From assembly GCF_006711645.1 (NCBI RefSeq), contig NZ_CP041247.1:3162001-3226000 (forward strand): DNA of 64,000 nucleotides, written 5' to 3'. This DNA is from Klebsiella electrica (lineage in GTDB: Bacteria > Pseudomonadota > Gammaproteobacteria > Enterobacterales > Enterobacteriaceae). The position numbers and the translations under genes were made by a program. Below are positions 30,295-37,062 of this stretch, piece after piece; the stretch's first letter is position 1; the number at the start of each line of letters is the position of its first letter. Under the pieces are notes generated by a model. That model did not search any database. It had not been told where the DNA came from and saw only the letters and a program-made list of their open reading frames with translations.

Positions 30295-31413
30295 TTGAAT
30301 ATACAACCGCGTTCGCTTTCGCCGCTGGTGCAACTGGCGGGAATTCGCAAAGGCTTTGATGGCAAAACGGTTATCTCAGATCTGAATCTGACCATCAACA
30401 ACGGTGAGTTTCTCACCCTGCTTGGCCCCTCTGGCTGCGGTAAAACCACCGTTCTTCGTCTTATTGCCGGGCTTGAAAACGTCGACAGCGGGCGGATTCA
30501 TCTCGAAGGTCAGGACATCACCCATGTTCCGGCGGAAAACCGCCACGTCAACACCGTCTTTCAAAGCTATGCTCTGTTTCCCCATATGAGCGTATTCGAA
30601 AACGTCGCCTTCGGTCTGCGGATGCAGAAAACGCCGGCGGCGGAAATCACCCCTCGCGTCCTCGATGCGCTGCGCATGGTCCAGCTGGAGGAGTTTGCCC
30701 AACGCAAACCACATCAGCTCTCCGGCGGTCAGCAGCAGCGGGTGGCTATCGCCAGGGCGGTGGTCAATAAACCGCGCCTGCTGCTGCTCGATGAATCCCT
30801 GTCGGCGCTGGATTATAAGCTGCGCAAGCAGATGCAAAACGAGCTGAAGGCACTGCAGCGTAAGCTTGGCATCACCTTCGTCTTCGTCACCCACGATCAG
30901 GAAGAGGCCCTGACCATGTCCGACCGCATCGTGGTTATGCGCGACGGGAAAATCGAGCAGGACGGCACGCCGCGTGAAATCTACGAAGAGCCGAAAAACC
31001 TGTTCGTCGCCAGTTTTATCGGCGAGATCAACCTCTTTAATGCGACGGTCATTGAACGCCTTGACGAGCAGCGCGTCCGCGCCAGTGTTGAAGGCCGCGA
31101 ATGCAATATCTACGTCAATTTCCCCGTCGAGCGGGGCCAGCGGCTAAACGTTCTGCTGCGCCCGGAAGATCTGCGCGTCGATGAAGTCCACCCCGGCAGC
31201 GACGCCGACGGACTGATCGGCTACATCCGCGAGCGCAACTACAAAGGCATGACGCTGGAGTCGGTCGTCGAACTGGAAAATGGCAAAATGGTCATGGTCA
31301 GTGAATTCTTTAACGAAGACGATCCGGACTTTGACCACCCGCTTGACCAGAAAATGGCCATTAACTGGGTAGAAAGCTGGGAGGTTGTGCTGGCTGATGA
31401 AGAATACCAGTAA
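30295..31413 (+). CDS. potA: Spermidine/putrescine ABC transporter ATPase PotA, 5' nonsense allele
   Basis: PotA energises the PotABCD polyamine importer. Walker [10 protein letters not shown], signature [15 protein letters not shown], Walker [13 protein letters not shown] and the C-terminal TOBE-type domain are intact, and the end matches E. coli ([14 protein letters not shown]). The ancestral start ATG GGA CAG AGT (30277-30288; E. coli MGQSKKLN) is followed in frame by TAA at 30289, where E. coli has Lys codon 5. The coordinates given begin at the next possible start, TTG at 30295, which would yield 372 residues. Expression may be reduced, or a sequencing error may be present. Confidence 0.85.
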   Translation: MNIQPRSLSPLVQLAGIRKGFDGKTVISDLNLTINNGEFLTLLGPSGCGKTTVLRLIAGLENVDSGRIHLEGQDITHVPAENRHVNTVFQSYALFPHMSVFENVAFGLRMQKTPAAEITPRVLDALRMVQLEEFAQRKPHQLSGGQQQRVAIARAVVNKPRLLLLDESLSALDYKLRKQMQNELKALQRKLGITFVFVTHDQEEALTMSDRIVVMRDGKIEQDGTPREIYEEPKNLFVASFIGEINLFNATVIERLDEQRVRASVEGRECNIYVNFPVERGQRLNVLLRPEDLRVDEVHPGSDADGLIGYIRERNYKGMTLESVVELENGKMVMVSEFFNEDDPDFDHPLDQKMAINWVESWEVVLADEEYQ

Positions 31414-32260
31414 ATTGCAGAATGTGGTGATCGCCACTATCGTCGGTTGGCTTGTGCTGTTTGTGTTCCTGCCCAACCTGATGATCATCGGTACCAGCTT
31501 TTTGACCCGCGACGACGCCAGCTTCGTCAAGCTGGTCTTCACGCTGGATAACTACGCGCGCCTGCTGGATCCGCTCTATTACGACGTGCTGCTGCACTCG
31601 CTCAATATGGCGCTGCTGGCGACCCTCGCCTGCCTGGCGCTCGGCTACCCTTTCGCCTGGTTTCTGGCCAGGCTGCCGGAAAAAGTGCGCCCGCTGCTAC
31701 TCTTTCTGCTGATCGTGCCGTTCTGGACCAACTCATTGATCCGTATCTACGGGCTGAAGATCTTCCTTAGCACCAAAGGGTATCTCAATGAGTTTCTGCT
31801 GTGGCTGGGGATGATTGATACGCCGCTGCGCATCATGTACACCCCCTCTGCGGTCATCATCGGACTGGTCTATATTCTGCTGCCGTTTATGGTGATGCCG
31901 CTTTACTCCAGTATTGAGAAGCTGGATCGTCCTCTGCTGGAAGCGGCAAGGGATCTGGGCGCCAGCAAGCTGCAAACCTTTATCCGCATCATTATTCCAC
32001 TGACGATGCCGGGTATTATTGCCGGCTGTCTGCTGGTGATGCTCCCGGCGATGGGACTGTTCTACGTCTCGGATCTGATGGGCGGCGCCAAAAACCTGCT
32101 GATCGGTAACGTTATCAAGAGTCAGTTCCTGAATATCCGTGACTGGCCGTTTGGTGCCGCAACCAGCATTACTCTGACGCTGGTCATGGGCCTGATGCTG
32201 TTGATTTACTGGCGCGCGGCGCGTCTGTTGAACAAGAAGGCGCACGATTTTAGCGATTAA
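31397..32260 (+). CDS. potB: Spermidine/putrescine permease PotB with foreign C-terminus
   Basis: A 287-residue inner-membrane permease, co-linear with E. coli PotB through LLNKK, including six hydrophobic segments and the EAA loop [20 protein letters not shown]. It overlaps potA by 17 bp, as usual. The last codons differ: E. coli ends KKVELE, this protein ends KKAHDFSD. The divergence begins at about 32,241, where phage DNA starts. potC and potD, which should follow, are not in the window. Without PotC and PotD nearby the importer is incomplete unless those genes were moved elsewhere. Confidence 0.88.
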   Translation: MKNTSKLQNVVIATIVGWLVLFVFLPNLMIIGTSFLTRDDASFVKLVFTLDNYARLLDPLYYDVLLHSLNMALLATLACLALGYPFAWFLARLPEKVRPLLLFLLIVPFWTNSLIRIYGLKIFLSTKGYLNEFLLWLGMIDTPLRIMYTPSAVIIGLVYILLPFMVMPLYSSIEKLDRPLLEAARDLGASKLQTFIRIIIPLTMPGIIAGCLLVMLPAMGLFYVSDLMGGAKNLLIGNVIKSQFLNIRDWPFGAATSITLTLVMGLMLLIYWRAARLLNKKAHDFSD

Positions 32261-32493
32261 TTTAATACTATCATGGCATTAGGTATGATTTTTAGCTGGT
32301 TTTACCTTATGGGCTACTCATGTGTAACTTTAAGCAAATTCAAAGGGTTGTAGGTTAGTTTTGGAGAAGGGGCCTCCAGCATAACTGCACCTATTTAAGC
32401 CATGAGTAGGCCCCATTCTTTAATCGCCGCATATGGATACTGGGCGACCTATTAAACTGGCGCATCATCACGCATCAGATCGATGATGGTGTG
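32241..32493. other. Prophage end next to potB, possible att region
   Basis: About 250 bp of non-coding DNA after the point where potB similarity ends. GGGCTACTCATG (32311-32322) and CATGAGTAGGCCC (32401-32413) form an inverted repeat with one extra base, which could be arm or protein-binding sites. An att core cannot be defined because the opposite prophage end is missing. Confidence 0.5.
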
Positions 32494-32733
32494 TTACAGC
32501 ACCATCCCCATATTGCGAAGCATCCACAAACGGTTCTCTGACTCGTCTGGCGTCTTGTCAACGAAGTATGTTTGATAGCGCTCTATCCATGCATTAGCTT
32601 CACGCCCCGAGAAGTGAATGCCCTTCTCCTGCAACTTACACACAAAATCTCTTGTATGCAGATAACGATACCCCTTCGGATTAACTGCGATCGATTCACG
32701 GAACGCCTGGGTGATATCTGACTGACGGAGCAT
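32494..32733 (-). CDS. Small prophage-end protein, unknown function
   Basis: A 79-residue protein (MLRQSDITQAFRESIAVNPKGY...) with a strong SD (AAGGAGGG) seven bases before the ATG. It has the look of a small helical DNA-associated protein, with many Arg, Gln and Trp residues and no membrane segment. I believe similar genes lie at the tail end of lambdoid prophages but cannot name a family. It is separated from the next phage gene by about 180 bp of non-coding DNA. Confidence 0.6.
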   Translation of the reverse strand: MLRQSDITQAFRESIAVNPKGYRYLHTRDFVCKLQEKGIHFSGREANAWIERYQTYFVDKTPDESENRLWMLRNMGMVL

Positions 32734-32911
32734 GATCTGCCCTCCTTAAAATGCTGGTTATGCATACAGTAATTTCATTCGAGAGGCAGATCAAAGAGGT
32801 TGCAGCTATCAATCCTCGCCACTGATGTAACGTAATGATTATGCCGGGATGCCGCGGCTACCCGTAAACCTCTCCACCCTCGATCGCCATCCCTGGCAAA
32901 TGAACTATTAC

Positions 32912-33139
32912 TCACCGCCTCTCGCCAGGAACCCACGGAACAATCAAATCATCTGTCAGATAAACAACTCTGATATGGTTTGTCGTGGAAATTCCAGCCC
33001 CCGCAATGGCAGTTGATGCAGCGGCGAGGGGGGTATCGGTGTCCTCAATGGACAACAGCACTCCCGCTGACTTATCCTGGGATATTGCATACGCATCACA
33101 GCCGACGCTCTGATTTTTTGCGTTGTATATATACCACAC
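32912..33139 (-). CDS. Small phage protein after the tailspike, unknown
   Basis: A 75-residue protein starting at a GTG with GGAGG four bases upstream (MWYIYNAKNQSVGCDAYAIS). It begins 9 bp after the tailspike stop, so it is probably co-transcribed with it. Residues 30-50 include an Ala-rich stretch. A role in tail function or in protecting the lysogen is possible from position only. Confidence 0.55.
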   Translation of the reverse strand: MWYIYNAKNQSVGCDAYAISQDKSAGVLLSIEDTDTPLAAASTAIAGAGISTTNHIRVVYLTDDLIVPWVPGERR

Positions 33140-33147
33140 ACAACCTC

Positions 33148-35388
33148 CTACAAAGTTATCATGCCTGTTTGCTTTGTCAGTGTAACCTGACTGCCTTCAA
33201 CAAAATTATATAGCCACAGTCGGACAATCAGCCCTTCGGCGGGTTTGCCGTCCGCAGGACGACTATATGATGCCAGGTCGAACCCACCATTAGCTGATCC
33301 ACCCGCGTAGGCAATTATGTTTGTATTTTTCCCTACGTTAAGATTAACAAGTTGCTCTGCACCAACCGGGGCGTCTAGCACGAAACTCCCGTCGCTAACC
33401 TGTCCCGGTATGGCAGAGTGCGTATACCCAGACCACACGGCAAATGAAACAGGCACATCCGACCGGGTGCAGTTCAACAGACACATCATATATTGATAAT
33501 TAACGACGATAGCTTGCATGGGGATATAAATAAAAACGCTTTTATCAGATACAACCGACCCGACTTTGCCGGTGATAGTTACGTCATTATCGCTAAACGC
33601 TATGTCGAAATCCTGCGAACCGGAAAAATAGTATTGCCATTTAGCTATCCGCTGCCTGTTTAAAAACGATGAGTTAACAAAATAATCTTTAAGCGTCACT
33701 GGCGTGATGTTAGACACGCGCACTGGTTTTCCTGTGTCTGCGACAAATTGATAATTTTTTGTAAACTCTCCTGACGCAGAAGCATCTACAATTGTTACGG
33801 TATCAACACAAATCTGTTCCGGGTAATCAGGGTTATATTTAATAAAATCGTCATTAACGACGCCACCACCATCCTCACGGGAGGGTACAGCGTACGTTAG
33901 TTTTATATTTTTAAGTCCCAAATGCGCAACATTTGAACCTTTAGACAAATCAAAAAAATTTTTTGTATGGAAAGGGTTGAACTCCATAAATGGGCCATCG
34001 ATATTAATTTGCATATTGCAATTATCTGACCATACACAAGGTTTCTCGATTTTAAAATAGTCCAGATTGCCGCCCATCCAGTTAACTTTCCCGCCCCACC
34101 CGGCTGGCGTTATAAATTTCCCGTTATTTAATGCAACACAACCCCAAAATTCAAAAGATTCGCCATTGTCTTCACCATTTATTAGCTCACCAGTTCCTCC
34201 ATTACCTATAAATTTAGCCCCCCACCATTGCAGTCCCCAGGCGAAATCACCATTAATGTACGTCTCTCCGAATCCGCCAATACAAACGTTGCGGATTTTT
34301 CCTAGTGCGCCGTACAGGGTTGATGTCAGTCCGTGATGTCCGATGGCGCAGACATTAGGCCACTCTGTTTTATTCCATAAAGACCCCTGATTGGGGCGTC
34401 CTCCGTCAATATATCCCATCGCCAACGTCCCGTTTACTATAACATCCCAGTCGTTATAGGCCGGAATGAACAGGTCATCGGATGGTTTCTTGGACTCATA
34501 ATAAAACGCCATACGCTTATCAGCTCGTAGGGGGTGTTGCGTATAATCACCAGATTGCAGAAAAACACCTAACCCTCTGTTTAAATCTATATAGCAGCAC
34601 ACCGCGTCTATTTTTAACGTACGACTGGCAAACCATTTCTGCGGGAATACAACTTTGTAGCGCTGTGCAAATAGCCCTCGCGTATCTTCTGCGGGAACTC
34701 TGGCCCAAAAAGAGGCAGCGTCCAGTGCGGCCTGCAGCTTTTGTGTAGAGTCTTCAACATAGTCATTTGAGGTGCCAAACCACTCGGCTCTGATAACGCC
34801 TGGATTACGGATTAGGTCAGCATTTATCCACACGGATTGTCCGTCAGATGCAGCAATACGCGTACCGCCATCATCAGGAAAATCTAATAATTTCATCCAT
34901 GACATAGATATAAATGTCATGGATTCAGACCGACTTCCTCGGCGAACAAATATCTGTTGCCCTGAATAGCCTGGTGCCTGTGTACGCAACTCAGCATAGT
35001 TCGCACACTGCCCGATAAATTTAAAGCCGTCTCCCGATGCCAGATTATTGAATACAGATTCAGGGTCTATTTTAGATAGATCAGGCCAGTAATACTGGAG
35101 GGAACCATAAGCATCAAGCACAGCCATACTGTAATTTTGCTTAACAATAAGCTTAACAATTTGACCATTGTAAACCGGGAAACCACCTGCATTAATGATG
35201 ATCGGCTGGGAAATCTGTACTTCGTCCCCGTTTTCGTTAACGACATACACAGGTATGCGATTTACAGGGTTAACCGGGTCAGTGTCGGGGTTGCCTATAT
35301 ATATCCGGCCATTCGATAACGACTTTAACGATCGTGGCGAGGTAAACTGTGTTGAAGGCATGGAAACCATGTAATTGGTATCAGTCAT
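33148..35388 (-). CDS. Tailspike with P22-type head-binding domain
   Basis: A 746-residue trimeric receptor-binding protein. Residues 1-110 match the P22 gp9 head-binding domain (NGRIYIGNPDTDPVNPVNRIPVYV and YNGQIVKLIVKQNYSMAVLDAYGS), which plugs into the gp4/gp10 tail machine. The rest is unlike P22 gp9. It includes a connector (FIGQCANYAELR) and a long Gly/Asn-rich region, likely a beta-helix, with a C-terminal beta-rich domain from about residue 590. It is probably an enzyme that digests a capsule or O-antigen polysaccharide. The ATG at 35388 (MTDTNYMVS) fits the P22 start; the upstream extension is unsupported. Confidence 0.88.
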   Translation of the reverse strand: MTDTNYMVSMPSTQFTSPRSLKSLSNGRIYIGNPDTDPVNPVNRIPVYVVNENGDEVQISQPIIINAGGFPVYNGQIVKLIVKQNYSMAVLDAYGSLQYYWPDLSKIDPESVFNNLASGDGFKFIGQCANYAELRTQAPGYSGQQIFVRRGSRSESMTFISMSWMKLLDFPDDGGTRIAASDGQSVWINADLIRNPGVIRAEWFGTSNDYVEDSTQKLQAALDAASFWARVPAEDTRGLFAQRYKVVFPQKWFASRTLKIDAVCCYIDLNRGLGVFLQSGDYTQHPLRADKRMAFYYESKKPSDDLFIPAYNDWDVIVNGTLAMGYIDGGRPNQGSLWNKTEWPNVCAIGHHGLTSTLYGALGKIRNVCIGGFGETYINGDFAWGLQWWGAKFIGNGGTGELINGEDNGESFEFWGCVALNNGKFITPAGWGGKVNWMGGNLDYFKIEKPCVWSDNCNMQINIDGPFMEFNPFHTKNFFDLSKGSNVAHLGLKNIKLTYAVPSREDGGGVVNDDFIKYNPDYPEQICVDTVTIVDASASGEFTKNYQFVADTGKPVRVSNITPVTLKDYFVNSSFLNRQRIAKWQYYFSGSQDFDIAFSDNDVTITGKVGSVVSDKSVFIYIPMQAIVVNYQYMMCLLNCTRSDVPVSFAVWSGYTHSAIPGQVSDGSFVLDAPVGAEQLVNLNVGKNTNIIAYAGGSANGGFDLASYSRPADGKPAEGLIVRLWLYNFVEGSQVTLTKQTGMITL

Positions 35389-35525
35389 TTTACGTGCTCC
35401 GGGCGCAAATAACCCCCACAAGGCGTGGCTTGCGGCAGTAATTGATAACGTACCGAAATGGTACGATTGTTGATTTATCCAGTAGGTTTTACGATGCCTA
35501 TCCACCCACCGGTGAGGCATCAAGG

Positions 35526-35780
35526 ATGTACAGCAAATACGATGAGGCGCAGTTCCACTTGAGACTTACGCATGAGCTTCACGCTAAGATTAAGCAACGC
35601 GCGAAGATGAACAACAGATCTATCAATGCGGAGATTGTAGCGACGATGGAAGAATCGTTATCTCGCCCTTCCCCAGTGTCCGGCTATAGTGACGACGCAG
35701 AACGCGAAGCTGATATCCTCGCGCAGGAAGTGAAAAAGCTCGTTTTTGAGCTGGCATCCGAGCACTACAGGAAAAAGTAA
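35526..35780 (+). CDS. mnt: Mnt-like ribbon-helix-helix repressor
   Basis: An 84-residue Arc/Mnt-family repressor, similar to P22 Mnt over its length: FHLRLTHELHAKIKQRAKMN is the ribbon-helix part, then NNRSINAEIV, and SLSRPSPVSGYSDDAEREAD matches Mnt SLSKPSPVTGYRNDAERLAD. In P22, Mnt holds the antirepressor gene silent in the lysogen. The ATG at 35526 gives the Mnt-type start; the longer frame is not supported. It lies in the P22 immI position between the tailspike and gene 16, convergent with the KilA-N gene. Confidence 0.85.
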   Translation: MYSKYDEAQFHLRLTHELHAKIKQRAKMNNRSINAEIVATMEESLSRPSPVSGYSDDAEREADILAQEVKKLVFELASEHYRKK

Positions 35781-35826
35781 TTTGCTCCCCCTTGCGCTAC
35801 CCTCATGGGAGAGTGAGAGGCAAAGG

Positions 35827-35845
35827 AGGCCCACCTGGTGGGCCT
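35827..35845. terminator. Hairpin between mnt-like and KilA-N genes
   Basis: AGGCCCACC and GGTGGGCCT form a perfect 9-bp stem around one T between the two convergent genes. It can serve both directions, though T-runs are short. Confidence 0.6.
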
Positions 35846-35852
35846 TGTGATA

Positions 35853-36383
35853 TCAGTTCATTCCCGGCAAATACATCTGCACTTCATTGGCAACGCGTTC
35901 ACGAGCAGAATGTAACAGCTGCTTTCTGCCGCCAGCGCCCCACCGGGCCATCTGACTGGCACACTGGCTAATCGCCTTAGTTTCGGTATTGATAATGTGG
36001 TCGATTTTATTCAGGCGGGACATTGCGCCGATCCCCATACGGACTACGGTTCGAAATACCTCATACACTTCAATTTCGAACTCTGGTTTAATCCATGCAG
36101 CGTAGCGAATGGCGAGCAGTTCAACTCCCCACACACCAGGCTCATCACCACCTTTAACGACCTTAAGTGGTTGAATTTGTTCCAAAGCACTTTTTTGGGC
36201 TTTGGCCTGCAATGCTCTGATGAATCTTTTAATCTGAGCGCTGCGGAGAAATTTACTGGGCCTCTGGGACTCTGTTGCCTCCCCGTTGGTCACGGCGGCT
36301 GCATGGAGATCATTGAGACTGTAGCGACCTTCGTCGTCAACACGAACGGAAACGCCGCTTACTGACACGGTAGGATATTGCAT
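35853..36383 (-). CDS. KilA-N domain protein, probable antirepressor
   Basis: A 176-residue protein. Residues about 15-115 form a KilA-N domain: GRYSLNDLHAAAV, RPSKFLRSAQIKRFIRAL, and GVWGVELLAIRYAAWIKPEF. KilA-N proteins bind DNA and often act as phage antirepressors. It takes the place of P22 ant in the immI-like locus, so the Mnt-like protein probably represses it. A large inverted repeat lies 10 bp upstream of its start. Confidence 0.82.
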   Translation of the reverse strand: MQYPTVSVSGVSVRVDDEGRYSLNDLHAAAVTNGEATESQRPSKFLRSAQIKRFIRALQAKAQKSALEQIQPLKVVKGGDEPGVWGVELLAIRYAAWIKPEFEIEVYEVFRTVVRMGIGAMSRLNKIDHIINTETKAISQCASQMARWGAGGRKQLLHSARERVANEVQMYLPGMN

Positions 36384-36392
36384 GAGGTTTAC

Positions 36393-36466
36393 CTATAGAA
36401 AGTGAGCCTGTCACACAGAGATAGCCGCCCCAGAGTACAACTAACTCTCAGGCTCGCTTTCTGTAG
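36393..36466. promoter_or_regulatory. Inverted repeat upstream of the KilA-N gene
   Basis: CTATAGAAAGTGAGCCTG (36393-36410) and CAGGCTCGCTTTCTGTAG (36449-36466) are inverted copies with 16 of 18 bases matching and 38 bp between. They lie in the KilA-N promoter or leader. Either a repressor operator pair (DNA loop) or a long RNA stem is possible. Confidence 0.6.
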
Positions 36467-36519
36467 GCTCTAGGATTATACAATGCGCGTGTGATGCGCG
36501 GGAGTTTTACTGCATGTAT

Positions 36520-36546
36520 AAAAAAGCCCGGACTATGCCGGGCTGG
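36520..36546 (-). terminator. Rho-independent terminator before the KilA-N region
   Basis: AGCCCGG and CCGGGCT pair around CATAGT on the minus strand and are followed by TTTTTTATA. It should stop leftward late transcripts from gene 16 before they enter the KilA-N gene. Confidence 0.75.
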
Positions 36547-36557
36547 TTAACGTCTCG

Positions 36558-36578
36558 CTCACTCCGTGGTAGAGTGAG
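36558..36578 (+). promoter_or_regulatory. Hairpin in the leader of the secreted-protein gene
   Basis: CTCACTC (36558-36564) and GAGTGAG (36572-36578) form a 7-bp stem 20 bp before the ATG of the secreted-protein gene. It could be an operator or a leader hairpin controlling the start. Confidence 0.4.
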
Positions 36579-36598
36579 GGGAAACTAAGGGGGTTGGC

Positions 36599-37045
36599 AT
36601 GAAGAAACTTATATTTTCATTCATTACTGTACTATCAATATCCTCGGCTTCGGCTTCTGGCGTTAGTGAAAACAGAATCTTATCACTATCAAAATGCTTA
36701 GGTTACTCAGCGTCTTTTGATAAAGAAACCCTAAATAAGAATCATAAAGCCCTATCAAAAATATTTAAATCTTATTTGAGTGCAGCGCACGAATACCAAA
36801 AAACGGATGAATGGTTAGCTAACCAAAAAGATTTTTTGTTCAATACATTAGATGAAAAAGAGCCAAGCCCAGATTTTTATGCTGGGTATTTCCTTTCTAC
36901 CATCATGCTATCCGCGCAAGATTCGATACGAAAATCTGCAGAGGCGCAGTTTGTTCAAAACAAAGGGGTTGGAGACTTGTCATCTTTATGGAATGAAGAA
37001 GCGCTTAAAAGGTTTACGGATTCCAATTGCGAGCTTATAAACTAG
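36599..37045 (+). CDS. Secreted protein in the sieA position, unknown
   Basis: A 148-residue protein with a Sec signal peptide (MKKLIFSFITVLSISSASASG, cleavage near ASA-SG) and a mature helical part with two Cys (SKCLGYS and SNCELIN) that could form one disulfide. SD TAAGGGGG precedes the ATG. It is AT-rich and oriented against the late genes. It sits between gene 16 and the immI-like locus, where P22 has sieA. By position it may alter the lysogen envelope or block superinfection. I recognise no domain. Confidence 0.7.
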   Translation: MKKLIFSFITVLSISSASASGVSENRILSLSKCLGYSASFDKETLNKNHKALSKIFKSYLSAAHEYQKTDEWLANQKDFLFNTLDEKEPSPDFYAGYFLSTIMLSAQDSIRKSAEAQFVQNKGVGDLSSLWNEEALKRFTDSNCELIN

Positions 37046-37062
37046 CCATCCATGGCTTGATG

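Noticed and set aside
32241..32493. tRNA gene as prophage attachment site
   Set aside because: No cloverleaf or CCA-type end is seen at either prophage end.
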